Positions 13,105 to 13,412 of a stretch of DNA of 13,412 bases are shown piece after piece. The position numbers and the translations under genes are program-made. The DNA lies in NCBI GenBank assembly GCA_031425455.1, contig JANPJJ010000082.1, positions 1-13,412 on the forward strand, given 5' to 3'. Within the stretch, counting starts at the first letter, position 1, and every line of letters starts with the position of its first letter. Source of the DNA: Sandaracinobacteroides sp031425455 (GTDB lineage Bacteria > Pseudomonadota > Alphaproteobacteria > Sphingomonadales > Sphingomonadaceae). The notes under the pieces were generated by a model. It was not told the origin of the DNA. It ran no database searches and worked only from the letters and a program-made list of their open reading frames with translations.

Positions 13105-13412
13105 GTGCAGAGCACTAAGATTGGACCGCATGCTCAGATCATAGTGATGCTGGGCGGTGGGGGCGAGGTATCCCGCTGGATCAGAGAGCATGCGAACGGG
13201 GTGGTCTCAGACGCAGCAGTTCGTCAGTGGAAGCAGGAGAGAATACCATACCGATGGCGCGGGCACATTCTCAGAATGCTTGACGAACGTGGGCTGAGGC
13301 ATTTGGCACCTTCGGACTTTATAGGAGGCGTGCCCACTACGGCAGTCGGCCGGCTTGAAGAATCTGCCCGGCAACCGACTGGCACGCGCATGGTGGACGA
13401 CGGCCGAACCGC
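13105..13412 (+). CDS. Helix-turn-helix regulator, phage/island type (truncated by window edge)
   Basis: An open frame from a stop at 13057 to the right edge. Possible starts are TTG 13069, GTG 13105, GTG 13144 and ATG 13147; none has a good ribosome site. GTG 13105 is used because the conserved-looking part (HAQIIVMLGGGGEVSRWI) begins soon after. The segment EVSRWIREHANGVVSDAAVRQWKQERIPYRW reads as helix, turn and recognition helix, followed by Ile-Pro and a Trp, then LRMLDERGLRHLAPSDF. This resembles the short DNA-binding domains called carph-isopro or YdaS-like, common in prophages and islands. The frame uses AGA and ATA codons and about 57% GC, unlike its neighbours, which suggests transfer. 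It is divergent from the VOC block and might regulate it. The C-terminus (VPTTAVGRLEE onward) is not recognised and runs out of the window. Confidence 0.6.
   Translation, partial: MQSTKIGPHAQIIVMLGGGGEVSRWIREHANGVVSDAAVRQWKQERIPYRWRGHILRMLDERGLRHLAPSDFIGGVPTTAVGRLEESARQPTGTRMVDDGRT

Noticed and set aside
1..13412. CRISPR array, tRNA, rRNA, insertion sequence or integrase
   Set aside because: I found no regularly spaced repeats, cloverleaf-like sequence, transposase motif or terminal inverted repeats with target duplications beyond the REPIN-like hairpins.

Overview
The window looks like chromosomal DNA from a GC-rich alphaproteobacterium, most probably a sphingomonad. This rests on the roughly 70% GC coding style, family-level resemblance of the proteins (DUF3422, TIGR03607-type patatin, TAT-exported serine hydrolase), and short intergenic hairpins with a CCAGCGAAGGCTGG core. 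The taxonomy is inference; there is no rRNA or other marker gene here.

Layout. (a) 1-178: the probable 3' tail of a plus-strand gene, then a paired inverted-hairpin element that ends 11 nt before queG. (b) 179-1303 (+): queG, the last step of queuosine synthesis, overlapping tail-to-tail with (c) a DUF3422 membrane protein at 1211-2476 (-). (d) 2607-6809 (-): a cluster reading patatin-like phospholipase, TAT-exported class-C beta-lactamase-fold hydrolase, then a small DoxX/COG4270-like membrane protein. (e) 6810-6949: a second paired-hairpin element. (f) 6950-7951 (-): a D-2-hydroxyacid dehydrogenase, divergent from (g) 8033-9196 (+): an exported SH3-domain protein and a membrane-anchored minimal GGDEF protein 9 nt downstream.

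(h) 9187-12906 (-) is a tightly packed four-gene block, in transcription order: a VOC-fold protein, a double-length alpha/beta-hydrolase-fold protein, a 165-residue conserved protein, and a stand-alone NAD(P)H-hydrate dehydratase. The first two genes overlap by 4 nt, and the remaining gaps are 24 and 10 nt. Both fold proteins at the front lack the residues usually needed for catalysis. A perfect 16-bp palindrome lies immediately upstream of the first gene. (i) 12929-13412 has clearly lower GC (about 56%) and AGA/ATA codons. It carries a divergent, window-truncated helix-turn-helix gene that looks phage- or island-derived.

Most of the window is ordinary core and accessory metabolism. The part most likely to hold something undescribed is block (h) with its palindrome and divergent HTH neighbour. 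It combines a possible pseudo-VOC protein, a tandem pseudo-hydrolase, an unknown protein and a metabolite-repair enzyme under what looks like one regulated promoter. The two REPIN-like elements are the clearest non-coding structures.
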